Below, piece by piece: positions 1 through 5,718 of a DNA stretch of 7,445 nucleotides. Position numbers and translations under genes: made by a program. The notes under the pieces are model-generated. The model was not told the origin of the DNA. It did no database searches and was given only the letters and a program-made list of their open reading frames with translations. Position 1 is the first letter of the stretch, and each line of letters starts with the position of its first letter. The DNA is from Syntrophobacterales bacterium (GTDB taxonomy: Bacteria > Desulfobacterota > Desulfobaccia > Desulfobaccales > 0-14-0-80-60-11): the NCBI GenBank assembly GCA_020052215.1, contig JAGVPN010000421.1, positions 1 through 7,445 of the forward strand, in the 5' to 3' direction.

Positions 1-527
1 TAGGAAGAGAGCAGGCTGACAAACCGGGCGCCCCGGGCCCTGAGCAGGTCCACCACTTCCTTGATGAGGCCGGGGCGGTCTTCCAGGCGCAGGGCGAACT
101 GCACCCCGCCCTGGAGGATGCCGGTAATGTGCATGAAGGCCCGGAACACATCGGACTGGGTGATGATCCCCACCACCTCACCCCCCTCATCCACCACCGG
201 CAAGCCCGAGATGGTATGCTCCAGCATGATCTGAGCCGCGTGTTCCAACGTGTCGTTCTGGGAGACGCTGATGGGATTGCGGCTCATGATTTCCTGGACC
301 TGGAGTTCGGCCAGAAGGTAGTAAAGTTCATGGACATCCAGGCTGGTGGCCTTGGAGGGGGAGGCCTCTTTCAGGTCCCGGTCGGTCACCATGCCCACCA
401 GCTTCCCCTGGGCCACCACCGGAATCCGGCGAAATCGGCGCTCCTTCATGATATGAATGGCTTTAATCATCGAAGTGTCTTCGGTAATGGTGACGGGGTC
501 TTTGGCCATCCAATCCTTGATCAGCAT
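1..527 (-). CDS. CBS-pair and ACT domain regulatory protein (AcuB-like), C-terminus cut off
   Basis: The minus strand reads openly from an ATG at 527-525 to the window edge, giving 175 residues without a stop. Two CBS domains are visible. The first covers about residues 1-58 (MLIKDWMAKDPVTI, then IPVV..GKLVGMVTDRDL). The second covers about 77-133 (VQEIMSRNPISV, then SGLPVVDE..EVVGIITQSDVFRA). From about residue 143, VQFALRLEDRPGLIKEVVDLLRA matches the start of an ACT domain. CBS pairs usually bind adenine nucleotides and ACT domains bind amino acids or other small ligands, so this is probably a cytoplasmic ligand sensor; the target is unknown. CBS-CBS-ACT is the architecture of AcuB-type proteins, but a role in acetoin use is not supported by any neighbour. 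The start is supported by GGAGAAGG about 7 bases upstream. The gene lies 80 bp downstream of plsY on the same strand and may be cotranscribed with it. Confidence 0.88.
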   Translation of the reverse strand, partial: MLIKDWMAKDPVTITEDTSMIKAIHIMKERRFRRIPVVAQGKLVGMVTDRDLKEASPSKATSLDVHELYYLLAELQVQEIMSRNPISVSQNDTLEHAAQIMLEHTISGLPVVDEGGEVVGIITQSDVFRAFMHITGILQGGVQFALRLEDRPGLIKEVVDLLRARGARFVSLLSS

Positions 528-552
528 GTTCCTTCTCCATTCAGGATGAATT

Positions 553-591
553 GCGGGTTGGGGGGCAGGGCCGTGCCGGCCCGCAACCCGC
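553..591 (-). terminator. Nested GC-rich stem-loop between plsY and the CBS/ACT gene
   Basis: An outer inverted repeat GCGGGTTG (553-560) / CAACCCGC (584-591) encloses an inner perfect hairpin at 568-582, with six-base arms GGGCCG and CGGCCC and a three-base loop. It sits just after the plsY stop codon and before the next gene on the same strand. No T-run follows on the minus strand, so it is not a standard intrinsic terminator. It may be a processing or attenuation hairpin, or an mRNA 3'-end stabiliser. The pairing is seen directly; the function is inferred. Confidence 0.45.
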
Positions 592-607
592 CCCGGGGCT
601 GCGCCGG

Positions 608-1204
608 TTAAAGACGCGGTTCTTCGCCCTTAAAGAAACGTTCCAGGTTATCCCGGTGACAGACCAGGATAAGGCCCGAAAGGGCGCCGGCCAACAGCAG
701 ATAAGCCTTGGAATCGGCAAACAGCCCCATGGCTACCGGCAGCAGCCAGGCGCAGATCAGGGCGCTGACCGAGAATGTCCGGGTTTGGGACAGGGCCAGG
801 AGATAAACCGCCGCCAGGTTGAGGGCCGCCCAGGGGGCCAGCACCGCCACCACGCCGAAGGTGGTGGCCACACCTTTGCCACCCTTGAAACTCAGGTAGA
901 GAGGGAAGACATGGCCGGCGACCGCGGCAGCCGCCACCAGGGCCACGCCCGTATCCTGCCAGGCCCCCAGGGAAGTGAGGGTCAGCCGGGCCAAAGCCAC
1001 CGGCAAGGCCCCTTTGGCCGCATCGCCCAGCAAGGTGAGAGCCCCGGCCTTGCGGCCCAGCAGGCGGTAGACATTGGCGGTCCCCAGATTGCCGCTACCG
1101 AAGCCGCGGGGGTCCGGCCCGCCCAGGGCCCGGGCCACCAACAGCCCCGAGGGGATGGAGCCCATCAGATAAGCCAGGACGGTAAGAGCCAACACCAGGT
1201 GCAT
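608..1204 (-). CDS. plsY: Acyl-phosphate:glycerol-3-phosphate acyltransferase PlsY
   Basis: This is an integral membrane enzyme that transfers an acyl chain from acyl-phosphate to the sn-1 position of glycerol-3-phosphate, the first acylation step of phospholipid synthesis in bacteria using the PlsX/PlsY route. The 198-residue length is usual for the family. All three conserved cytoplasmic motifs are present: GFGSGNLGTANVYR at about 34-47, GHVFPLYLSFKGGKGVAT at 97-114, and HRDNLERFFKGEE at 183-195. GDAAKG at 60-65 and an N-terminal GSIPSG are also typical. The stretches between them are hydrophobic, consistent with several membrane spans. Motif 1 reads GTAN where many homologues read GATN, a minor variation. 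The chosen ATG has AAGGAG upstream at a rather long 12-base spacing; an in-frame CTG directly before it would be better spaced. The next in-frame ATG lies inside the first membrane segment, so it is unlikely. plsX is not in view. Confidence 0.95.
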   Translation of the reverse strand: MHLVLALTVLAYLMGSIPSGLLVARALGGPDPRGFGSGNLGTANVYRLLGRKAGALTLLGDAAKGALPVALARLTLTSLGAWQDTGVALVAAAAVAGHVFPLYLSFKGGKGVATTFGVVAVLAPWAALNLAAVYLLALSQTRTFSVSALICAWLLPVAMGLFADSKAYLLLAGALSGLILVCHRDNLERFFKGEEPRL

Positions 1205-1293
1205 CAGGTGGCGTTTCTCCTTAAAGAACGAGGGCTAAGAGTCACTTCAAAACCGATATTCGGCGTCATTTCGAATCAACCGACGAAGCTTAA

Positions 1294-1410
1294 GTTGGGA
1301 AAGAATCACCCCCCCTTTTCTAAAGGGGGGCAGGGGGGATTAAATATGCGATTGATAATCCCCCTAAATCCCCCTTTAAAAAAGGGGGACTTAAAACCGC
1401 CGTTCCCAAC
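1294..1410. repeat. C-run/G-run hairpin cluster bounded by short inverted ends
   Basis: The segment is bounded by GTTGGGAA (1294-1301) and TTCCCAAC (1403-1410). Inside are two perfect small hairpins: CCCCCCTTT/AAAGGGGGG at 1310-1330 with a 3-base loop, and CCCCCTTT/AAAGGGGG at 1370-1388 with a 3-base loop. Their inner arms can instead pair with each other (1322-1342 with 1356-1377) into one long imperfect hairpin, so the two folds exclude each other. It looks like a non-coding MITE- or REP-like element. It overlaps the ~145-bp repeat copy at 1317-1462. It fills most of the plsY upstream region (1205-1316 shows no clear promoter). Confidence 0.65.
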
Positions 1411-1462
1411 CTGTAATTGGTTGAGAGAACATATTTGCAGCCTAAGACAGGTTTTGCAAAAG
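1317..1462 (-). repeat. Dispersed ~145-bp repeat, copy A (inverse of 2604-2747)
   Basis: Read on the minus strand, this segment aligns end to end with 2604-2747. Shared blocks include TGCAAAACCTG, CTTAGGCTGCAA, TTCTCAAC, AGGTTGGGAA, AAGGGGGATTTAGG, GGATTATCAA and AATCCCCCC, ending in AGAAA. My hand alignment gives about 118 identical positions in 146 with a single 2-base gap. The two copies face each other across the rubrerythrin gene. No open frame is conserved between them, so the element is non-coding. The remainder of this intergenic space (1463-1616) holds no gene I can recognise. Confidence 0.85.
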
Positions 1463-1616
1463 GTTCGCGGCCCTCTGCCGTGGCTCCCTGGCCCGGACGC
1501 ATCGATTCTGTGAATCTTGCGAAAATTCCCGCCAGATGTCGATAAAAAAATGGCCCGGCCGCAATCCTCACCACTGTAATCCTATTTAATCACAAATAGC
1601 ACCAGCGGGGGGAATG

Positions 1617-1637
1617 AAAAGCGGCCCTGGCCGGGGC
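1617..1637 (-). terminator. Possible weak terminator after rubrerythrin
   Basis: On the minus strand, shortly after the rubrerythrin stop, GCCC and GGGC (arms at 1637-1634 and 1627-1624) can form a short stem around a six-base loop, followed after three bases by TTTT (1620-1617). The stem is short and the T-run brief, so this is only a candidate. Confidence 0.3.
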
Positions 1638-1648
1638 AAGGCGAGCCC

Positions 1649-2221
1649 TTACCGGTAATTTTCCGCCAGCACCTCGTAGTAGGCCCGGGGATGCTTGCAG
1701 GACGGGCAGGATTCCGGGGCTTCCTTGCCCTTGACGATGTAACCGCAGTTGCGGCAGTGCCAGGTAACGGCCTCGTCACGATTGAACATCGTGCCGTGCT
1801 TGACGTGCGCCGCCAGGGCCTGGTACCGGGATTCATGGAAGTGCTCCACCTTGGCGATCTCCCGGAAGGAGGCGGCGATCTCCGGAAACCCTTCCTGTGC
1901 CGCGACGTCGCCAAAATCCCGGTACATGGCGGACCATTCGTAATGCTCGCCTTCGATGGCGGCCTCAAGATTGCTCAACGTGTCCCCCAAGTGAAAGGGA
2001 TAGGCGGCCACGATCTCGGCGGTGCCTTCCCCCAGGTGCTTGAAAAAGACCTTGGCGTGCTCCTTCTCATTTTCCGCGGTCTCGAGGAAAATGGCGGCAA
2101 TATACTCATACCCCGCCTTTTTGGCTGCGCCGGCATAGTAAGTATAGCGGTTCCGGGCTTGGGACTCCCCGGCAAAGGCGGTGAGCAGGTTTTTTTCGGT
2201 TTGGGAACCCTTCAATTCCAT
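1649..2221 (-). CDS. rbr: Rubrerythrin (diiron peroxidase with C-terminal rubredoxin domain)
   Basis: Rubrerythrins reduce hydrogen peroxide to water in the cytoplasm of anaerobes, usually taking electrons from rubredoxin. The 190-residue protein has the classical order. A four-helix ferritin-like diiron domain covers about 1-145, with candidate metal ligands in GESQARNRY (E19), EKEHAK (E52, H55), EGEHYEW (E92, E95) and [10 protein letters not shown] (around E126-H129). A rubredoxin-like Fe(Cys)4 domain follows, with C156/C159 in CRNCG and C172/C175 in CPSCKHP, ending ARAYYE-like as in Desulfovibrio rubrerythrin. No key residue appears to be missing. The start is secure: AAGGAGG lies 7 bases upstream of the ATG. 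The gene stands alone, with long repeat-filled spacers on both sides and no neighbouring rubredoxin or PerR gene in view. Confidence 0.97.
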   Translation of the reverse strand: MELKGSQTEKNLLTAFAGESQARNRYTYYAGAAKKAGYEYIAAIFLETAENEKEHAKVFFKHLGEGTAEIVAAYPFHLGDTLSNLEAAIEGEHYEWSAMYRDFGDVAAQEGFPEIAASFREIAKVEHFHESRYQALAAHVKHGTMFNRDEAVTWHCRNCGYIVKGKEAPESCPSCKHPRAYYEVLAENYR

Positions 2222-2272
2222 GGATAAACCTCCTTCTTGAAATGTTTGGCTATGCAGTCGGCAGGCCTAGGC

Positions 2273-2337
2273 GGTGGCGCGAAATGATGCCGGCCGTTAT
2301 TTTTCCAAGATAAGCACGCCAACCCTGAGGCGCCACC
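2273..2337. promoter_or_regulatory. Widely spaced inverted repeat upstream of rubrerythrin
   Basis: GGTGGCGC at 2273-2280 is mirrored by GCGCCACC at 2330-2337, 49 bases apart, about 50-115 bases upstream of the rubrerythrin start. A second short palindrome, CAGAATTCTG, lies at 2385-2394. The rubrerythrin promoter should lie in 2222-2448, but I see no convincing -35/-10 pair and no PerR-type box here. Both palindromes are candidate operator or transcript-structure sites only. Confidence 0.3.
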
Positions 2338-2448
2338 CGATCAGCCCGGCATAACCAGGCCGGTTAACTTTATGGGTTATGAAACAGAATTCTGCTGAAT
2401 CAAGAGCAGGTGATACGACGTTGCAGTCAAAAAACCATGAAAATTCAT

Positions 2449-2541
2449 GTCATTCTGGACGGAGCGCAACGGACGGAGCGCAACGGAGTGAAGAATCTCG
2501 GCGGCTTTAAAGGAGAGATTCTTCGCTGTGGTCAGAAGGAC
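2449..2541. repeat. CATTCTG/AGAATCTC palindromic element with internal tandem duplication
   Basis: GTCATTCTG (2449-2457) and GAAGAATCTC (about 2490-2499) are mirrored by GAGATTCTTC (2514-2523) and GTCAGAAGGAC (2531-2541). The left arm carries two exact tandem copies of the 14-mer GGACGGAGCGCAAC (2457-2470 and 2471-2484). Imperfect palindromes of the 'tcattctgagcg...aagaatctc' type are, from general knowledge, common dispersed non-coding repeats in many bacterial genomes. An apparent 79-residue reading frame across 2410-2649 is made of this element and the next one, and I do not consider it a gene. Confidence 0.75.
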
Positions 2542-2603
2542 AAAAATAGTCTTTTGATTGCTCGTTGGTATGAGGTCTGCCCTGGCGACCTAACCCCTAA
2601 ATT

Positions 2604-2747
2604 CTTCTGCAAAACCTGCCTTAGGCTGCAACTATATTTTCTCAACTGATAAAAGGTTGGGAATGGAGGTTGTAAATCCCTGTACTGAAGGGGGATTTAG
2701 GCGGATTATCAAGCGGTTATTCAATCCCCCCCGCCCTCTTTTAGAAA
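2604..2747 (+). repeat. Dispersed ~145-bp repeat, copy B (inverse of 1317-1462)
   Basis: This is the second copy of the element described at 1317-1462, in the opposite orientation, about 81% identical by hand alignment. The most conserved part is the left end (TGCAAAACCTG, CTTAGGCTGCAA). The central C-run has decayed to CCCTGTACTG, so the small hairpin present in copy A is lost, while the larger G-run/C-run pairing (AAGGGGGATTTAGG with AATCCCCCC) remains. The short terminal repeat seen beyond copy A is not found here, which suggests this copy is truncated or diverged on its right side. Confidence 0.85.
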
Positions 2748-2755
2748 TCTAATCT

Positions 2756-2879
2756 TTACCCACAAGTTTTTCTGACTGGTGGCACAGCCTTTCCAGGCTG
2801 TGCGAAAATCCTCGCACAGGCTAGAAAGGTTGTGCCACCAAAAACTTGTTGAATCAACCACTTCACGATTTGTGGGTAA
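2756..2879. repeat. Nested long palindrome with GTGGCACAGCC core
   Basis: The outer arms TTACCCACAA (2756-2765) and TTGTGGGTAA (2870-2879) enclose a second palindrome at 2763-2848. Its arms run CAAGTTTT, GGTGGCACAGCCTTTC, then GGCTGTGCG, and are mirrored by CGCACAGGCT, GAAAGGTTGTGCCACC and AAAACTTG around an eight-base loop (2805-2812). The left arm carries about six extra bases (CTGACT, near 2772-2777) not matched on the right. The two arm differences inside the stem (AGCC/GGTT, CCAGG/CTAG) are mostly compatible with G-U or single mismatches. It resembles REP-like elements with a 'gtggcacagcctttccaggctgtg' arm that recur in diverse environmental bacteria. A 60-residue frame on the minus strand here is repeat-derived. 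Confidence 0.8.
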
Positions 2880-2963
2880 CGGTTAGCTTGATGGATGGTT
2901 AAGGTGGGGGTGGGGGTGAAATAATTAGCATCTTCCATCGGTTATCTCCCCCCTCCCCTTAAT

Positions 2964-2984
2964 CCCCTCCCACCAGGGGAGGGG
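2964..2984 (-). terminator. CCCCTCCC stem-loop downstream of the usp gene
   Basis: CCCCTCCC (2964-2971) pairs with GGGAGGGG (2977-2984) around a five-base loop, giving an eight-base GC-rich stem about 30-50 bases beyond the usp stop on the minus strand. No T-run follows. It may be a factor-dependent 3' end or simply another short dispersed repeat, since G/C-run hairpins of this kind recur throughout the spacer. The remaining bases between 2880 and 3012 contain a G-rich run (GGTGGGGGTGGGGGTG) but no gene. Confidence 0.4.
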
Positions 2985-3012
2985 AAAATGACTTTTTACG
3001 AGTTCATCATAA

Positions 3013-3498
3013 TTACGGCGTCTGCATGGAATAGAAAAACTCGCTTTTGAGCTCCGGAGGTTTGGGTTCCGTTATCCGCCATAACAACACGGAAACCGGG
3101 GCGTGCGTGATAACTTTTTGGGCCACGCTCCCCAATATCCAGGCGATTTCGCCGCCGCCATGGGAAGCGATGGCGATGAGGTCCACATGATTTTCGGCCG
3201 CATACGCCACGATCTCCTTAGCAGGGTTCCCCTGTATATAGACCCAAGTCGCTTCCACGCCCTGGGCCCGGAGATTGCCGGCGGTTTGCTCCAGATATCT
3301 GGCTAACGGGAGTTCAGGACATGCGGCGCCCTCCTTCATGGTCTCCGGAGGCGCCCCGCCACCGGCGCAGGTATCGGAAGAACCAACGGCCAGCAGGATA
3401 ACCTGGGCCTTAACCTGCTGGGCCAACTCCTCTACCTGGGGGAGGATTTTTGCCGCCAGGTCCGAGCCATCCAAGGGAACCAAAATCTTTTTAAACAT
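3013..3498 (-). CDS. UspA-family universal stress protein
   Basis: This is a single-domain, 161-residue Usp of Rossmann-like alpha/beta fold, cytoplasmic and normally dimeric; such proteins help cells survive starvation and stress. MFKKILVPLDGSDLA at the N-terminus and VDLIAIASHGGGEIAWILGSVAQKVITHAPVSVLL at about 105-139 are the family signatures. The ATP-binding form of the motif is G-2x-G-9x-G(S/T). Here the first glycine is alanine (A111) and only eight residues separate G114 from G123-S124, so nucleotide binding is uncertain. A Gly/Pro-rich loop at about 40-62 carries two cysteines (C44, C60). AGGAGG lies 8 bases upstream of the ATG. The gene begins 67 bp after cstA ends, same strand, and is probably cotranscribed with it. 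Confidence 0.95.
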   Translation of the reverse strand: MFKKILVPLDGSDLAAKILPQVEELAQQVKAQVILLAVGSSDTCAGGGAPPETMKEGAACPELPLARYLEQTAGNLRAQGVEATWVYIQGNPAKEIVAYAAENHVDLIAIASHGGGEIAWILGSVAQKVITHAPVSVLLWRITEPKPPELKSEFFYSMQTP

Positions 3499-3565
3499 GA
3501 TCTTCTCCTCCTGATCGGGGGAAACGAAACGCCCAAATTATCCGATTAGCGCCGGTGCAGCCTCC

Positions 3566-5377
3566 CTATTCCGGCACGACCTCCAATACCCGCTCGCCGT
3601 ATGGATCCAAAACCGGAGTTTTAATCTTCAGCAGCTCAAGCCACTTTCTTATGGCTCCCACAAACACAATGAGCATGAGAATCATAATGATGATGGACAT
3701 GGCCGCGAGCAGGTAGAGCTTCTTGGGGAGAAAATTGTCCGCCACATTCAGATATCCGGCGTACATGGTGATAAAGGCCAGGAGAATACCCGGAACCGCG
3801 GTAATCCAGGCGTACTTGACCTTGTTCATCCGCATGATCATAGTGGTGCCGATGATGAGGGCGCTGGAGGCCAGGAGTTGGTTGCTCATGCCGAACAACG
3901 GCCAGATGGTGGAGATATCGCCGGTGTAAACCAGATATCCCCAGAAAAAGGTGAAGACGGCGCTGGTGATGATAATGCCGGGGATCCATCTCTTTTCGGC
4001 AAACTTGGGGATGAACGCCCCCACCATTTCCTGGAGAAAAAACCTGCCGACCCGGGTCCCGGTGTCAACCGCGGTGAGAATAAAAACGGCCTCGAACATG
4101 ATGGCAAAGTGATACCAATAAGCCATGAAGCCTTTCAGAACCGGGATACCATCAAAAATATACGCCATGCCCACGGCCAGGGAGACGGCCCCGCCCGGCC
4201 GGCCCTGAATGGTTTCCCCCACTTCCCGGGAAAGATCGGCCAGGTGCACGGGGGTCATGCCGAGTTTGGCAAACACCGCCGGCGCGGAGTTGATGGCGAA
4301 ATAATCGGCCGGCACCAGCACGCAGGCCGCGATCAGGGCCATAATCGCCACAAAGCCTTCCAACAACATGCCGCCGTAGCCGATGAATAAAACATCCCGT
4401 TCATTGCCGATCATCTTGGGGGTGGTGCCGGTGCCGATGATGGCATGGAATCCCGATATGGCGCCGCAGGCGATGGTGATGAAGACAAAGGGGAACACCG
4501 CCCCGGGAATGATCGGGCCGCCGCCGCTGACAAACTTGGTGATCGGCTCCATCAGTAATTCCGGCCGCATAAAGGCGATGCCGATGGCCAGCATGGCGAC
4601 GGTTCCCACCTTCAGATAGGTGGACAGATAATCCCGGGGGCAGAGCAACAGCCAGACCGGCAAGGCCGAGGCGAGAAAGCCGTACACCGGAATAGCCACG
4701 GATATTTGCTTTTTGGATAAGGTGAAGATGGAGGCCAGGGTGGGATTAGCCACCACATAAGGACCGGCAATTACCGCGGCCATCAGGAGAACGACGCCGA
4801 TAATGCTGGCGCCCAGGACGTCATCATGCCGCCAGACGTGCAGATAAACCCCCATCAATATTGCTATCGGCATGGTGCAGAAAATCGTGAAGGTGGCCCA
4901 GGGGCTGGAGAACATGGCGTTAACCACCGCAATGGACAGGCCCGCCAGGGTGAGGACCAGAATGAACAGGACGGCCACGGACGCCACGCCGCCGATGGTA
5001 GAGTTGATTTCCTTCGAGGCAATGTTCGCCAGGCTTTGCCCCTTATGCCGCACCGAGGCGAAGAGGATGACCATGTCATGCACGGCCCCGGCAATGACCG
5101 CGCCGAAGATGATCCACAGGGCCCCGGGCAGATACCCAAACTGCGCGGCCAGGACCGGCCCTAAGAGCGGTCCCGCCGCGGCAATGGCCGCGAAATGGTG
5201 CCCGAACAGGACATATTTATTGGTCTTCACATAATCGTGGCCATCGGCCAGTTTGACGGCCGGCGTCAGCCTTTCGACCTTTAGTTCCAAGACCTTTCTG
5301 GCGATGAACAAACCGTAAAACCGGTAACCTAGGGTAAATACGCATAATGCCACGAAAACCAGGGTCAATGCATTCAT
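3566..5377 (-). CDS. cstA: CstA-family carbon starvation transporter
   Basis: This polytopic inner-membrane protein has 603 residues, at the short end for a family whose E. coli members have about 700. E. coli CstA and BtsT take up pyruvate and/or peptides when preferred carbon runs out; the substrate here is not established. Family blocks in order are GHHFAAIAAAGPLLGP (59-74), HDMVILFASVRHKGQSL (about 100-116), LPVWLLLCPRDYLSTYLKVG (239-258) and GFHAIIGTGTTPKMIG (309-324). Hydrophobic segments run throughout, including a final cluster before the polar tail ending ERVLEVVPE. I start at the ATG at 5377-5375, giving MNALTLVFVAL as the first membrane segment with AAAGGA 10 bases upstream. An in-frame ATG at 5434 would add 19 polar residues, lacks a good ribosome site, and lies inside a hairpin. 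The downstream usp gene suggests a shared starvation transcript. Confidence 0.96.
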   Translation of the reverse strand: MNALTLVFVALCVFTLGYRFYGLFIARKVLELKVERLTPAVKLADGHDYVKTNKYVLFGHHFAAIAAAGPLLGPVLAAQFGYLPGALWIIFGAVIAGAVHDMVILFASVRHKGQSLANIASKEINSTIGGVASVAVLFILVLTLAGLSIAVVNAMFSSPWATFTIFCTMPIAILMGVYLHVWRHDDVLGASIIGVVLLMAAVIAGPYVVANPTLASIFTLSKKQISVAIPVYGFLASALPVWLLLCPRDYLSTYLKVGTVAMLAIGIAFMRPELLMEPITKFVSGGGPIIPGAVFPFVFITIACGAISGFHAIIGTGTTPKMIGNERDVLFIGYGGMLLEGFVAIMALIAACVLVPADYFAINSAPAVFAKLGMTPVHLADLSREVGETIQGRPGGAVSLAVGMAYIFDGIPVLKGFMAYWYHFAIMFEAVFILTAVDTGTRVGRFFLQEMVGAFIPKFAEKRWIPGIIITSAVFTFFWGYLVYTGDISTIWPLFGMSNQLLASSALIIGTTMIMRMNKVKYAWITAVPGILLAFITMYAGYLNVADNFLPKKLYLLAAMSIIIMILMLIVFVGAIRKWLELLKIKTPVLDPYGERVLEVVPE

Positions 5378-5480
5378 TTTAGCCCCATCCTTTGGGTTTG
5401 GTGCCCGGTCTGCCAATTCGGGGGAAAACTCCATTCAGACCGAGATCAGGCGGCAACCTGTCCACCCTGTCTCCAAATAA
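5378..5480 (-). promoter_or_regulatory. Structured cstA leader with several GGA motifs
   Basis: On the minus strand the 100 bases before cstA contain a seven-base inverted repeat, CGGTCTG/CAGACCG (5436-5442 with 5406-5412), around a 23-base loop. There are four GGA triplets, at 5474-5472, 5463-5461, 5432-5430 (in the hairpin loop) and 5390-5388 (in the ribosome-binding site). In E. coli, cstA translation is repressed by CsrA binding GGA motifs over the Shine-Dalgarno, so the arrangement is suggestive. No csrA gene is in view and the GGA count could be chance. Confidence 0.3.
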
Positions 5481-5705
5481 CGGATTAACCTTTTTGTATG
5501 GTTAAAACAAGATGATATCTAGCCAATCGCACGCTTTCTTCTCATTCGTGGGAGGAAATATAGCCGAAAAAATCCTTCAAAACAATTTTTTTGAGCCTAC
5601 CGGATTATCCATGACCAGGTACATCATGGGAATCACACCCTGAGAACCCAGACCCGGCGCCGACCGGTAATCTATCCCCCGGCAAGGCGGAGGTTCACAC
5701 CCGGC
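5481..5705. other. Intergenic space upstream of cstA, no gene seen
   Basis: This space should contain the cstA promoter. It is more AT-rich than its flanks, with A- and T-runs around 5564-5593 that form a weak A/T stem on the minus strand. TTGTTT, a 17-base spacer and TAATCC (about 5511-5483, minus strand) are the nearest thing to a sigma-70 promoter and match the consensus poorly. No sigma-54 (GG-N10-GC) element, CRP-like dyad or open reading frame of credible size was found. Confidence 0.35.
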
Positions 5706-5718
5706 TCAGCCGAACCTC
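5690..5718 (-). terminator. Stem-loop over the end of the small membrane ORF
   Basis: GAGGTTC (5690-5696) pairs with GAACCTC (5712-5718) across a 15-base loop. A competing palindrome, CGGCT-C-AGCCG (5702-5712), overlaps the loop and right arm and includes the TGA stop of the small ORF. No T-run follows on the minus strand. It could mark the 3' end of the lysR transcript. Confidence 0.35.

Noticed and set aside
551..1513. 320-residue plus-strand frame opposite plsY
   Set aside because: It is an antisense shadow of plsY running into the repeat; Gln/Gly/Pro-rich composition typical of GC-rich shadows, while plsY carries all family motifs.
1320..1574. 84-residue minus-strand reading frame ending in a PPFLKGDLGG-like stretch
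   Set aside because: It lies over repeat copy A; the peptide is the translation of the C/G-run repeat, there is no ribosome site, and the frame is not kept in copy B.
2410..2649. 79-residue plus-strand reading frame
   Set aside because: It spans the CATTCTG palindrome and the start of repeat copy B, with no Shine-Dalgarno and no protein-like composition.
1294..2879. CRISPR array
   Set aside because: The repeats are few, palindromic, of different families and not regularly spaced.
2880..2920. G-quadruplex in GGTGGGGGTGGGGGTG
   Set aside because: Only two long G-runs plus short GG tracts; a four-run motif is not met without forcing.
2756..2938. 60-residue minus-strand reading frame
   Set aside because: It is the translation of the GTGGCACAGCC palindrome and adjacent G-rich sequence.
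3878..4390. 170-residue plus-strand frame
   Set aside because: It is antisense to cstA, His/Gly-rich and lacks a ribosome site.
5378..5434. Longer cstA start adding 19 residues
   Set aside because: The extension is polar, has no good ribosome site, lies in a leader hairpin, and the family normally starts close to the first membrane segment.
5495..5530. Sigma-54 promoter upstream of cstA (TTGGCTAGATATCATC)
   Set aside because: The GG is not followed by GC at the required 10-base spacing.
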